A stretch of DNA of 64,000 nt from Nonomuraea typhae (GTDB lineage Bacteria > Actinomycetota > Actinomycetes > Streptosporangiales > Streptosporangiaceae), in contig NZ_VRLV01000010.1 in NCBI RefSeq assembly GCF_009760925.1, forward strand, positions 1-64,000, read 5' to 3'. Positions 32,937-40,551 of this stretch are shown here, one piece after another. Within the stretch, counting starts at the first letter, position 1; the number at the start of each line of letters is the position of its first letter. A program made the translations under genes and the position numbers. The notes under the pieces were generated by a model. That model had not been told where the DNA came from and made no database searches. It saw only the letters and a program-made list of their open reading frames with translations.

Positions 32937-33278
32937 CTACTTCGTGGCCTGCTCGGTGACGGCCCGGTAGATGGCCGTCGTCAGGGCGGGGTCGTGGCTG
33001 GGGCAGCGCGGACCGATGCCCTGGTGGAGGCGCACCTTGTGGGTGGTACCGCAGTACGACTGCGTGGAGGCCGACCAGTACGAGCAGTGCCGGACCGTGA
33101 GAACGACAGGGGTCTCCTCCTTGTAATCCCTCTCGTTCACCCGGAGCTTCTGCAGTTCGCGGAGGGTATGGCCCTCGCCGCCCATGTAGCTGCAGCGTGG
33201 GCAGCAGTGGGGGCGCGGTCGGCCGGGAAAGGGGTCCTCCGGCTTCACTCCGGGCGCCGGGATTTGGTTTGCGGACAA
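32937..33278 (-). CDS. Zinc-binding early protein
   Basis: Start TTG 33278 was chosen: GGAGG lies upstream and the start follows the previous stop by 2 bp. The 113-residue protein has PHCCPRCSYMGGEGH and HCSYWSASTQSYCG, likely one zinc site, and ends in ALTTAIYRAVTEQATK. Function unknown. Confidence 0.5.
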   Translation of the reverse strand: MSANQIPAPGVKPEDPFPGRPRPHCCPRCSYMGGEGHTLRELQKLRVNERDYKEETPVVLTVRHCSYWSASTQSYCGTTHKVRLHQGIGPRCPSHDPALTTAIYRAVTEQATK

Positions 33279-33280
33279 GG

Positions 33281-33538
33281 TCAGTCCTCCTTGGGGCCGG
33301 TGTAGGAGCTGTTCAGGTTGCGGAGGCGTTCGGTCATTTCGTTGACTCGAACGGTGTTGCGCTGCAGGTCGGCCAGCCGCTCCTCGTGGAGCTTCCGGTT
33401 GCGCTCCCACGCCTCGTTCCGGTCGGCGCGCGCCTGCTTAAGGGACTCCTTGAGTCCCCTCCGGTCGGAGATCAGGACTCCGATCAAGATGGCGGCGGCC
33501 ATCACCACGTAGATGAGGATGATCACTGCGGTTTGCAT
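33281..33538 (-). CDS. Small membrane protein with coiled coil
   Basis: The 85-residue protein has one transmembrane helix (residues 3-24) and a long charged helix (RRGLKESLKQARADRNEAWE...LHEERLADLQRN). It lies in the early region, so superinfection exclusion or membrane tethering is as plausible as a lysis function. Confidence 0.6.
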   Translation of the reverse strand: MQTAVIILIYVVMAAAILIGVLISDRRGLKESLKQARADRNEAWERNRKLHEERLADLQRNTVRVNEMTERLRNLNSSYTGPKED

Positions 33539-33555
33539 GGCGGTCTTGCCTTTCG

Positions 33556-34086
33556 TTAAGCCGCGGTCGCGGCGTTAGTGAAGCGGGTACGGGGAGTGCC
33601 CGAGTAGCCGGGCAGATTGGCGATGCGCCACTCGTGGGCGACCTCAGCGGCCTTCTCCTTGTCGGCGAAGGTGCCGAGGTAGAGCGAGCGGCCGTTGAGC
33701 TTGGCCTGGGCCACCCACTTGTTGCCGGCGCGGACGACACCGCGCATACCGGTGGAGGAGAGGGCTCGGCGGTTCCCGGCGTTGGACTGGTGGGTGGCCC
33801 AGCGGAGGTTGCTGAGCCGGTTGTCGAGCGGGTCGCCGTTGACGTGGTCGACGAGGCGTCCGTCACCGCGGCGGGCGTTCATCAGCCAGCGGTGGAGGGG
33901 CGTGTCCTGCTGCTCCACTCTCAGTGCGGCGTAGCCGTGGCTCCCGAGGTGGAGCCGCCGCTTGCCGAGACGTTCGGCGCCCTCGGGGCACAGCCACACG
34001 ATCACGGGGCCGTTCCGGGTGGAGGCGGGGACGGCGACGGCTGAGGGGTCTTCGAGGTGGAGCGGAGGTTGGAAGTTGGCTGACAT
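33556..34086 (-). CDS. HNH endonuclease with AP2 DNA-binding domain
   Basis: A 176-residue protein. HNH_3 core DHVNGDPLDNRLSNLRWATH (about residues 80-99), then an AP2-type domain (GMRGVVRAGNKWVAQAKLNG, YLGTFADKEKAAEVAHEW). This pair is typical of free-standing homing endonucleases in phages. It may be a selfish insertion between replication and other early genes. Confidence 0.8.
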   Translation of the reverse strand: MSANFQPPLHLEDPSAVAVPASTRNGPVIVWLCPEGAERLGKRRLHLGSHGYAALRVEQQDTPLHRWLMNARRGDGRLVDHVNGDPLDNRLSNLRWATHQSNAGNRRALSSTGMRGVVRAGNKWVAQAKLNGRSLYLGTFADKEKAAEVAHEWRIANLPGYSGTPRTRFTNAATAA

Positions 34087-34250
34087 CGGATTCCCTACTT
34101 TCCGTGTCGGATGGCCGGTGTATGGCTAGCCATGTGTCGGCGCAGGTCAGACCGGGTGTGTAGGGATGTGCATGGTTTTCCGTAACTCGCTACGCGCGCA
34201 CACGCATGAGAGATTCCGGGAAACCCTTCACAGCCCTACACTCCTGCAGG

Positions 34251-35618
34251 TCAGCGGCCCTCTTCCTCGTCGTCGCCTTGACGCTCGACAGTGAGAACGA
34301 GCCCGCGGTAGATGAACCCGCCGCTGGTCCGGACCTTCTCGAAACCGCGCTTGGCCATGGACTCGGCGAACATGACCTCGCTGCTGGGGACTTCGCCGCT
34401 GGCGAGACACCAGCTCGACCAAGCGGCGTAGAGTTCACGGGCCTTCTCGCGGCCCGCGTTCGTGGAGTGCGTACGTTCGGATAGGAACCGCGCCATGACG
34501 TCGCTGGTGGCTTGGTACTTCTGGGTGCGGACTCGTACTGCTTCGGGTGGATCGAGGCCCTTGTCCTGGTAGTCCCGCCACCCTTGATAGGCCCACGCGA
34601 GTACAGCGGGAGCAGCGGCTTTGAGCCTGTCGGGCAGGTCGCTGTCTCGCTCGTCCTCGGGGATGACGACGTCGAAGGGGACCACCAGGATTCGCCGCCA
34701 CACGGCCGGGTCGTCGCCGCTGACGATCGGGAGGAAGTTCGTCAGCATGATCAGGGTGTGGGACGGATCGAACGTGATCGGGTTCTTGTGCATGAGGTTG
34801 GCCTCGATGGGGTCGCCACCGACGAGCCGCTTCATGGTCGCTTCAGCGAACCGGCGTCCCTTCTCCGTCTCTGAGCAGAAGACGAGGCGGGCACCCCGAA
34901 GGCGCATCTTGAACGCGCCATGCCGTTCGTGCTTGGACTCCATCAAGATGGCCGGGTCCACTTCAATGGCGTAGTCGCCGAAGGCGGCCATCAGGGCATC
35001 CCTGAGGGTGCCCTTGCCGTTGGCACCTGTCCCCGTCCAGATGGGCATGACGTGCTCGGTGACCTTGCCCAGCATGGAGTAGCCGACAAGCCTCTGAACG
35101 AAGGCGCGAACGTCTTCGTCCGGCAGGATCTTCAGGAGAAAGGAGTCCCACTCGGCGTTCTCGTCTGAGTGGAGATTCCCGCCCGCGACCTTGGTGATCA
35201 GATCATTCCGGTCGTTTGGCCCACTGGACCCGGTTCGCAGGTCGAGCGTGCCGAAGGGTGTGTTGAACAGGAAGGCGTTGGCGTCGAGCTGGTCCGATGC
35301 GATCGCGAGGGGCTTGATGTTCGCAGCGATGCGGAGGACGCCCTCCAGCCCGGAAGCGGACTCGCATCTCCCTGCATCCTCTAGGAGCGCCTTCTTGGCG
35401 TCCTTGTTGAGCCGCGCGGCCTGGTTGCGGGCATCCTTCACGGTCTTGATGGCGCAGCGGTGCGCCCCGCCGTCCTTGTCCTCGGCCCACCGGGTGTTAT
35501 CCCAGCGGTACCAGCCAAGCCCGTGGACGTAGCGGAGGGCGTCAGCGTGCTGGCTGGTGAACCGTTCTGCGATCCGGAGTTGCCCCCTGTGCTGTTCCTG
35601 GACCGTGTTGCTTCGCAC
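34251..35618 (-). CDS. SF3-type replicative helicase (D5/P4 C-terminal type)
   Basis: GTG 35618 overlaps the stop of the prim-pol gene. The 455-residue protein has a D5 N-terminal-like region (about 30-160) and an SF3 ATPase: Walker A GTGANGKGT (196-204) and RLVFCSETEKGRRFAE downstream (Walker B region). There is also the motif LIMLTNFLPIV. The C-terminus is a winged-helix-like tail. With the adjacent primase-polymerase it forms the replication module of element 1. Confidence 0.85.
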   Translation of the reverse strand: MRSNTVQEQHRGQLRIAERFTSQHADALRYVHGLGWYRWDNTRWAEDKDGGAHRCAIKTVKDARNQAARLNKDAKKALLEDAGRCESASGLEGVLRIAANIKPLAIASDQLDANAFLFNTPFGTLDLRTGSSGPNDRNDLITKVAGGNLHSDENAEWDSFLLKILPDEDVRAFVQRLVGYSMLGKVTEHVMPIWTGTGANGKGTLRDALMAAFGDYAIEVDPAILMESKHERHGAFKMRLRGARLVFCSETEKGRRFAEATMKRLVGGDPIEANLMHKNPITFDPSHTLIMLTNFLPIVSGDDPAVWRRILVVPFDVVIPEDERDSDLPDRLKAAAPAVLAWAYQGWRDYQDKGLDPPEAVRVRTQKYQATSDVMARFLSERTHSTNAGREKARELYAAWSSWCLASGEVPSSEVMFAESMAKRGFEKVRTSGGFIYRGLVLTVERQGDDEEEGR

Positions 35619-36652
35619 TAGCGGACCCCCTGCAGGCGGCGCGGGTGGCGCATGCCGGCGGTCAGGCCGGACCTGATGGTTCTCGTGATCTGGGAAGGCC
35701 CGCAGTTGGGATCAACGTCGAGGCCGACGCCGTACGCGGCGTCAGTGAGGGCGCGCTCGGCGGCGGCCTGGTCGAGGGCGCCCGCGCCCACGAGGGTCCC
35801 GAGGATGAACGCGCTCTTGTTGAGCTGGTCGCATCTGCCCGGCCGACCCTTGCCGCCCTTGGGGGCATCCATGATCGCCTGGACCTCACCAGCTACGGCG
35901 GCCGAGACATACCGGTCGCGAAGCTGAGGAAGGTCAGGAGCCCGGCGGGCCTTCTCTGGAAGAGGCTTCTCGCGCAGGTAGTCCGCGAGCCGATGGTGAA
36001 GCGGCGTCAGGGGGAGGCGGATCGTGTCCCGGTCCCACCTGTACGCCTGGCCGGTCTTGCTGCTGACGGACGGCGCGGTGACGAAGTAGCCCCCGTCCGC
36101 CTTGACATCGAGTCCGCGGCCCAGCCGGTTGGAGCCACCCTTGATCCGTCCGCCGGGGTGGGCGTACAGGAGGTGCATGCCGCCAGACGGGGTGCGCTGC
36201 ACGACGGTGTCCGGGAGGTAGCCCGCTTTCCGTCCGCGCTCGGCAGCGGCGTAACCGTCGACGCCGTGCCCGGCCATGCTGTCGATGTCGAGGACGACGA
36301 GCCCGGACGGTGCCCCTGTCCGGATGGCGACAAGCCCACGCGGGATCAGCCCGGCCATCTCCCGCAGCCTCTCGGGGTCGCTGGTGGCTGCGTAGAAGCC
36401 ATGGCACGTGACGTGTGTGCACGCCTCGCGCTGGTCGTTGGTGAGGTGGTGCTTGTCGCAGTAGTCGCAGTTCTTGGTCGGAACCTTGCCGGAACTGAGG
36501 AGGAACGGCTTCCAGCCACACGCTGCGTAGGCGAGCAGCGCCTCATACGCCGAGGTTTCCGGCGTGATGCTGATCGTCGCGGGTGTCGCCGCGAGCTGGT
36601 AGTAGGAAATGGTCGTAGCGCCGTTGGCGGCGCCGGAAATTGGCGTCACCAC
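35618..36652 (-). CDS. Bifunctional DNA primase-polymerase
   Basis: A 344-residue protein starts at GTG 36652 or the next codon GTG. The AEP/prim-pol fold has acidic residues VVLDIDS (Asp122, Asp124), SGGMHLLY (His160) and GLDVKADGGYFVTAPS (Asp182). An insert with Cys62, Cys65, Cys78 and Cys83 may bind zinc. It makes primers and extends them at the element origin. Prim-pol enzymes replicate both some AICEs and some phages, so it fits either lifestyle here. Confidence 0.85.
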   Translation of the reverse strand: MVTPISGAANGATTISYYQLAATPATISITPETSAYEALLAYAACGWKPFLLSSGKVPTKNCDYCDKHHLTNDQREACTHVTCHGFYAATSDPERLREMAGLIPRGLVAIRTGAPSGLVVLDIDSMAGHGVDGYAAAERGRKAGYLPDTVVQRTPSGGMHLLYAHPGGRIKGGSNRLGRGLDVKADGGYFVTAPSVSSKTGQAYRWDRDTIRLPLTPLHHRLADYLREKPLPEKARRAPDLPQLRDRYVSAAVAGEVQAIMDAPKGGKGRPGRCDQLNKSAFILGTLVGAGALDQAAAERALTDAAYGVGLDVDPNCGPSQITRTIRSGLTAGMRHPRRLQGVR

Positions 36653-36706
36653 GGTCCCCCGGGTTCTTAGTTCTGGTTGTACGTCGGGGGAAGAAGGGGA
36701 CCGTGG

Positions 36707-37048
36707 CTAGCCAACAGCGAGGGCGTCGTCGTGCGACGCCTCAGCCTTCATCCACTCGATCCACGCAGCGAAGCACTCCACCGGAATACGGCGGGAGCGC
36801 GGCGTGGGCTTGACGCTCTTGAGACGCCCGGACTGAATTGCCCTGCGGATCGTGCCCTTGGACAGGGACGACTCCTGCTCAACACGGCGAGGAGTCATGA
36901 GCCGCGGGAGGTGCGCGTACGCGCTGAGGTCGATCTCGATCGGGTGGTTCGTGGACGACTTGCGCAGAGGGCGCTTCGGGGCAGCATCCGACAAGGGGGT
37001 TCCGACGTGCGTCTGTGCACACGTAGAATCAAGGCCGACTTGGCCCAT
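36707..37048 (-). CDS. HTH protein, excisionase or early regulator
   Basis: ATG 37048 was chosen because AAGGAG stands 7 bp upstream. The 113-residue protein has a MerR/excisionase-like HTH (PRRVEQESSLSKGTIRRAIQ) followed by a Lys/Arg wing and a Trp-containing helix (FAAWIEWMKAEA). It is the first gene of the leftward early operon, upstream of prim-pol. Excisionase is likely from size and position. Confidence 0.65.
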   Translation of the reverse strand: MGQVGLDSTCAQTHVGTPLSDAAPKRPLRKSSTNHPIEIDLSAYAHLPRLMTPRRVEQESSLSKGTIRRAIQSGRLKSVKPTPRSRRIPVECFAAWIEWMKAEASHDDALAVG

Positions 37049-37104
37049 GGTGGTTCTCCTTGTTCCTGGAAGTTCAAGCGGGGTCATGCTGGGTTAAGTT
37101 GTCG

Positions 37105-37171
37105 GCCCCCTCAGTGGGATCGTGCGGTAGCAGGAGTTGCACCTCCTGTTACCTGCACCCCGCTGGGGGGC
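37105..37171. other. Large imperfect hairpin, possible structured RNA leader
   Basis: An inner 11-bp stem GGTAGCAGGAG (37126-37136) with CTCCTGTTACC (37143-37153) is nested in outer GCCCCC/GGGGGGC arms. CAG/CTG and GGG/CCC pairs extend the outer stem. It lies 57 bp upstream of the HTH gene on the minus strand, so it could be an mRNA leader structure of the early operon. Confidence 0.45.
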
Positions 37172-37371
37172 TTTGTGCTTTGCGGACACCAAGAGTCTCC
37201 GGGATTCCCCCAGACCCCTCCTTGGTCCACTACATAAGCTAACGGGTCCGATGGTGGTTCACAACTCGCCTCGACCCTTGCAGCTTGCGCAAGGCGCAGG
37301 ACGGGAGCCCAAGGACTTATGCGCATCCGCATAGCGCGACACAGAACGGCGTGTTCGAATCCTTCTGGGCA

Positions 37372-37410
37372 CGTTGCTACTCGTTGCTACTCGTTGCCAC
37401 TCGTTGCAGG
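37372..37410 (+). repeat. Four 10-bp direct repeats (CGTTGCTACT)
   Basis: CGTTGCTACT occurs at 37372 and 37382, with variants CGTTGCCACT at 37392 and CGTTGCAGG at 37402. The period is one helical turn. The CGTTGC core is the same as in the arm-type sites at 2538 and 39737, though those are 12 bp apart. Possible iteron-type origin or a Xis/integrase binding array. Confidence 0.6.
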
Positions 37411-37704
37411 AGACGAGGCTGATCGAGAGCGAAGCAATGTAACGCAGGACAACGCAAGCAGATGACTGAAGATGCATGAAGATCAGAGATAGTCAGAGAT
37501 CGCCTGGTAGCAAGGCAGTCCTGGGCAGTTTTAGGCACCCGGACGGTGCGAAGGCTCCTCTGAACTGGTAGGGAACAGTAGGGAACAGAAGGAATCGTGT
37601 CGGCCTGGGGTTTCATGACAGCCCGCCATTCCTAAGCAGTGATCTCCGATGTGCACTTCTTCGCACACCCCAGGCAGTCCAGGAGATCCATGGGAGTCCC
37701 TAGA

Positions 37705-37720
37705 GTCTGTATAGGTCTGT
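37705..37720 (+). promoter_or_regulatory. Operator repeats before element 1 regulator
   Basis: GTCTGT occurs at 37705-37710 and 37715-37720, exactly 10 bp apart with TATAG between (a possible -10 hexamer). The same layout, GTCTGTATAAGTCTGTAG, occurs in element 2 at 42989-43006. It is a likely operator-promoter overlap for the regulator gene that follows. Confidence 0.6.
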
Positions 37721-37739
37721 AGAAGACTTGCGGCCATGC

Positions 37740-38402
37740 ATGATGAAAGCTACCTTCTCATGCATGAGCTGTCCGCGATGTGCGCACCCTTGGCGCGTTC
37801 TGGACGCTCCTAACCCCACTCTGGAGATGCTCTTGACCGAGTTCGCCGACTGGCTCAGCACGACCGCGAGGGGCCTCGGCTACCGCACGGACGCCCAGCT
37901 CGCTGCCGCCCTTGAAGTGCAGCAATCCACTGTCACGCGGTGGCGCAAGGGCAACCAGCCGCAGATCAAGCACCTGATCGAGATGGCCCGCCTCTTCCAG
38001 ATGCCGGTGGCTCCCCTGCTTGTCCTGGCAGGCCACGTGCCGGCGGACCTCTTGGGGGGTGTAGAGCCTGCTGGGCTGCCAATGACGGAAAGTGTGCGAC
38101 GGATTCGTGATGCGCCGCTGACTGACCTGCAGAAGAAGGCGTTGACCGTCTACTGGGACAAACGTCTCGCTGACGAGCGCCAGAAGTTGTCATATCTCAT
38201 CGACTGGATCGCGGCCGGTGACAGCACGTCTCGGCAAGAGGCAGGTGACTCGCTGTTGGACCTGATCACGCAGGGGGTCCGATCGCAGGCAGCCACTCAC
38301 CTCATGGAACTGATCGAGACCCTTGTCGCAATCGAAGCGACGCCGCGAAAGCGACGCCGCCGCACAGTCCGCCAGGACTCCCCCGACGACATACCGGAGT
38401 AG
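37740..38402 (+). CDS. Phage regulator with XRE-type HTH
   Basis: The start is uncertain: ATG 37740 or 37743, or TTG 37728. There is no ribosome site, and the putative -10 lies just upstream, so the mRNA may be leaderless. The 220-residue protein has an HTH at about residues 45-70 (TDAQLAAALEVQQSTVTRWR), a helical middle and an Arg-rich C-terminus (PRKRRRRTVRQDSP). It lies directly upstream of the integrase with a 2-bp gap. Probable repressor of the early operon. Confidence 0.7.
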   Translation: MMKATFSCMSCPRCAHPWRVLDAPNPTLEMLLTEFADWLSTTARGLGYRTDAQLAAALEVQQSTVTRWRKGNQPQIKHLIEMARLFQMPVAPLLVLAGHVPADLLGGVEPAGLPMTESVRRIRDAPLTDLQKKALTVYWDKRLADERQKLSYLIDWIAAGDSTSRQEAGDSLLDLITQGVRSQAATHLMELIETLVAIEATPRKRRRRTVRQDSPDDIPE

Positions 38403-38404
38403 CC

Positions 38405-39709
38405 ATGGCCGAGAGGAAGCCACGGACCCGAGGAAACCGCGAAGGCCGCCCCTACCAGCGCGCCTCTGACGGTCTATGGGTAGCGACCGTCTACCTACCG
38501 AACGGCCGAAGGAAACCCATCTACGGCAAGACCCGCGCGGAAGCAGTCAGCAAGAAGAAGACGGCCGAGAAGGAGATCGCTGCGGGCCAGCCGGTCACTG
38601 CGGGGCGTACGGACACCCTCGCCCACTACCTGCTGAAGACCTGGGTGGGCGTGACCCTCCCACAGCGCGTCGCCGCCGGCCGACTGGCACCGAGCACACT
38701 CGACAGCTACCGCGAGAAGGTCGACCTGCACATCGTCCCGCACCTGGGCAAGGTCAAGCTGGTCGATCTTTCCACGAGACACATCCGGACCTGGTTACTG
38801 GAGTTGGCCGACAAGCCCAGCGGCAACCGGCGCCGCAAGCTCCGGCCGGGCGAGAAGAAGCTCCCCGAGCCCGAGAAGCTGTCGGCCCGGACTATCGCCT
38901 ACTGTCACGCCGTGCTGCGCAAGGCGCTCGCCGACGCGGTGGATGACGAGATCATCGGGAAGAACGTGCTCACTCTGGTGGACGCGCCCTCGGTGGACAA
39001 GAAGGAGTTCAAGCCCCTCACCAAGGAGGAGGCTGCACGCTTCCTGGTCGAGGCCGCGCATGACCGGCTGTGGGTGTACTGGCTAGTGCTTCTGGCCTTG
39101 GGCCTGCGCCGCGGCGAGGGACTCGGAATGCGGTGGTCGCACATCGACCTCGACGCGGGCTCCGTACGCCTGGAGAAGTCAGTTCAGCGGCTGCGCGGCG
39201 AGAAGAACGAAGCAACGGGCAGACGGAGCGGCCAACTGGTCGAGAAGCGGCTGAAGACCGTCGCAAGCAAGGCGACCGTGGCCATCCCCTCGACTGCTCT
39301 CCAAGCGTTGAAGGACCTGCATGAGACGCAGGAGGCCGACCGCGAGGGAGCCGACGTATGGATTGATCCCGACCTCGTCTTCTGTACCAGCCTCGGCACC
39401 CCCCTGGAGCCTCGCAACGTCAACCGGGCCTGGTACGCGCTGTGCAAGCGCGCAGACCTGCGTCAGGGGGATGACGAGGACGGGCTGAGGGTGCATGACC
39501 TCCGGCACGCCTGTGCCAGCTTCTTGTTCGCGAAGGGCAACGACATCAAGACGATCCAGAGTGTGCTGCGTCATGCCCGCCAGTCGACCACCAGCGATCT
39601 TTACGTGCACATCTTCGACGAGGTGAAGCGGAAGGCCGCCAAGACCATGGACAGCGTGCTGGTGGATCTCACGCAACAGCGCGCGAAGCGCAGGAAGGCG
39701 GCCTCATGA
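38405..39709 (+). CDS. int: Tyrosine integrase of element 1
   Basis: A 434-residue protein with an AP2-like arm-binding N-terminus (YQRASDGLWVATVYLPNGRR), SAM-like core-binding domain and catalytic domain. The catalytic residues are Arg235 in ALGLRRGEG, HDLRH with His364 and Arg367, His390 in LRHAR, and the nucleophile Tyr400 in DLYVHIF. It lies 98 bp from the attR core and should catalyse integration into tRNA-Arg. Intact, unlike the integrase at 603. Confidence 0.92.
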   Translation: MAERKPRTRGNREGRPYQRASDGLWVATVYLPNGRRKPIYGKTRAEAVSKKKTAEKEIAAGQPVTAGRTDTLAHYLLKTWVGVTLPQRVAAGRLAPSTLDSYREKVDLHIVPHLGKVKLVDLSTRHIRTWLLELADKPSGNRRRKLRPGEKKLPEPEKLSARTIAYCHAVLRKALADAVDDEIIGKNVLTLVDAPSVDKKEFKPLTKEEAARFLVEAAHDRLWVYWLVLLALGLRRGEGLGMRWSHIDLDAGSVRLEKSVQRLRGEKNEATGRRSGQLVEKRLKTVASKATVAIPSTALQALKDLHETQEADREGADVWIDPDLVFCTSLGTPLEPRNVNRAWYALCKRADLRQGDDEDGLRVHDLRHACASFLFAKGNDIKTIQSVLRHARQSTTSDLYVHIFDEVKRKAAKTMDSVLVDLTQQRAKRRKAAS

Positions 39710-39719
39710 ATCGCCTCGT

Positions 39720-39771
39720 CCAAGATCAAACGCACGCGTTGCTACACACGTTGCTACATACGCGATCTTGG
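39720..39771 (+). promoter_or_regulatory. Inverted repeat enclosing the right arm-type sites
   Basis: CCAAGATC (39720-39727) and GATCTTGG (39764-39771) flank the two CGTTGCTACA repeats. It could terminate integrase mRNA or be a host-factor/excisionase site in attR. Confidence 0.45.
39737..39759 (+). repeat. Right arm-type integrase sites
   Basis: CGTTGCTACAC at 39737-39747 and CGTTGCTACAT at 39749-39759, spaced 12 bp, match the pair at 2538-2560 inside attL. They lie between the integrase stop and the attR core. Confidence 0.65.
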
Positions 39772-39806
39772 CATTCTGCGCGATCAAGGAAGTGCCTGGT
39801 CAGTAC

Positions 39807-39852
39807 AAGCGCGCCCTGCAGGATTCGAACCTGCGACCGTCGGATTAGAAGT
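39807..39852 (+). repeat. attR: attR core within tRNA-Arg
   Basis: 46 bp identical to 2400-2445, covering the 3' half of the tRNA-Arg gene up to the anticodon loop. The element carries this 3' half, so the tRNA gene remains complete after integration. Confidence 0.92.
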
Positions 39853-39883
39853 CCGATGCTCTATCCAGCTGAGCTAAGGGCGC
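39810..39883 (-). tRNA. tRNA-Arg, anticodon UCU
   Basis: The minus strand folds as a full cloverleaf. Acceptor GCGCCCT/AGGGCGC, D stem GCTC/GAGC, anticodon stem TCGGA/TCCGA with loop CTTCTAA (anticodon TCT), T stem GCAGG/CCTGC with TTCGAAT loop, discriminator G; CCA is not encoded. It is the integration target of element 1. Confidence 0.95.
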
Positions 39884-39999
39884 CAGAAATGCAACGTTGA
39901 CCAGCAATGTCGCCGGTCCCATGAGAGAGTAACGCATCCGCACACTGCGCCAACAGCATCGGATTCCGACTCCGAAAATGATCTTGGAGACGCCCTCTC

Positions 40000-40551
40000 A
40001 TGGACCGACGCCGAAACTCTACCCCGCTTTATGCCCGTACCACCCTTAAGATCGCCGTGCTCGAGGCCGCGTCCCGTGGGGAGTTGGACAACCCCGAGGC
40101 CGTCATCGAATCCCTCATGCCGGCGGCCGACGCATTCGAGGCCGACGCACGAGAGCAGCTGCGCGCGCTTCACTCCCGGCTCGCCGAGCAGCAGGCGGCA
40201 CACGAGGCGGAACGTGAACGCTGGGCCGACGAGAAGGCGCGCCTGATCAGGCAGTGCCAGCGTGCGGAGCGTGACCTGGTGGCAATCTCCGGCTGCCCGC
40301 AGAACGGCCCGCTGGAGGATCCGCATGGGTTCTACGTCTACTACCTCTGGGATCACCTTCAGCGAATCCTCTACATCGGCCGCTCGGCCAACATCTTCCG
40401 CCGCCTCGGCGAGCACGTTCTCAAGCGGGGCATCGGCATCTACCGAATTACGACGGTGCAGTGTCCCGATGCCGCCACCATGGAGCGCCTGGAGATGCAG
40501 GCGATCGCCGAGCATCAGCCGGAGTGGAACGTTCAGGGGGTGTCGGCGTGA
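40000..40551 (+). CDS. GIY-YIG domain protein coupled to integrase
   Basis: A 183-residue protein. Residues about 55-100 form a coiled coil (REQLRALHSRLAEQQAAHEA), followed by a GIY-YIG nuclease fold: GFYVYYLWD...ILYIGRSANIFRRLGEH (about 111-140), with a conserved Glu in ATMERLEMQ and the closing PEWN. Its stop TGA overlaps the ATG of the integrase, so the two are cotranslated. It might assist DNA processing during recombination; only the domain is certain. Confidence 0.75.
   Translation: MDRRRNSTPLYARTTLKIAVLEAASRGELDNPEAVIESLMPAADAFEADAREQLRALHSRLAEQQAAHEAERERWADEKARLIRQCQRAERDLVAISGCPQNGPLEDPHGFYVYYLWDHLQRILYIGRSANIFRRLGEHVLKRGIGIYRITTVQCPDAATMERLEMQAIAEHQPEWNVQGVSA

Larger units (their letters stand above)
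37049..37739. promoter_or_regulatory. Control region between divergent early and lysogeny genes
   Basis: About 690 bp without a supported gene and less GC-rich than its surroundings. It contains a large imperfect hairpin (37105-37171), a run of four 10-bp repeats (37372-37410), a tandem agggaacagt repeat near 37570, and the GTCTGT operator repeats at 37705-37720. It separates the leftward early operon from the rightward regulator-integrase operon and probably acts as the lysis-lysogeny switch and possibly the origin. Confidence 0.6.
2400..39852. mobile_element. Element 1: siphoprophage with conjugation-type left arm, in tRNA-Arg
   Basis: The unit is bounded by 46-bp perfect direct repeats at 2400-2445 and 39807-39852. 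The right copy is part of an intact tRNA-Arg(UCU) gene. Inside are an integrase next to attR, a regulator, prim-pol/SF3 replication genes, and a full HK97-type head and siphovirus tail cluster with lysis genes. Separately there is a plus-strand left arm with a TraB/FtsK-like DNA translocase. No third copy of the repeat was seen between the ends, so the sequence favours one element over two tandem ones. Length and gene order fit an intact temperate siphophage; the transfer module is not normal phage content. Confidence 0.85.

Noticed and set aside
37350..37372. tRNA fragment or third att copy (GTTCGAATCC)
   Set aside because: Only the T-loop motif matches; the flanking bases do not pair as a T stem and do not match the 46-bp core.
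37372..37410. Possible mini-CRISPR
   Set aside because: Repeats are 10 bp with no spacers and no cas genes nearby; they are tandem binding-site repeats.
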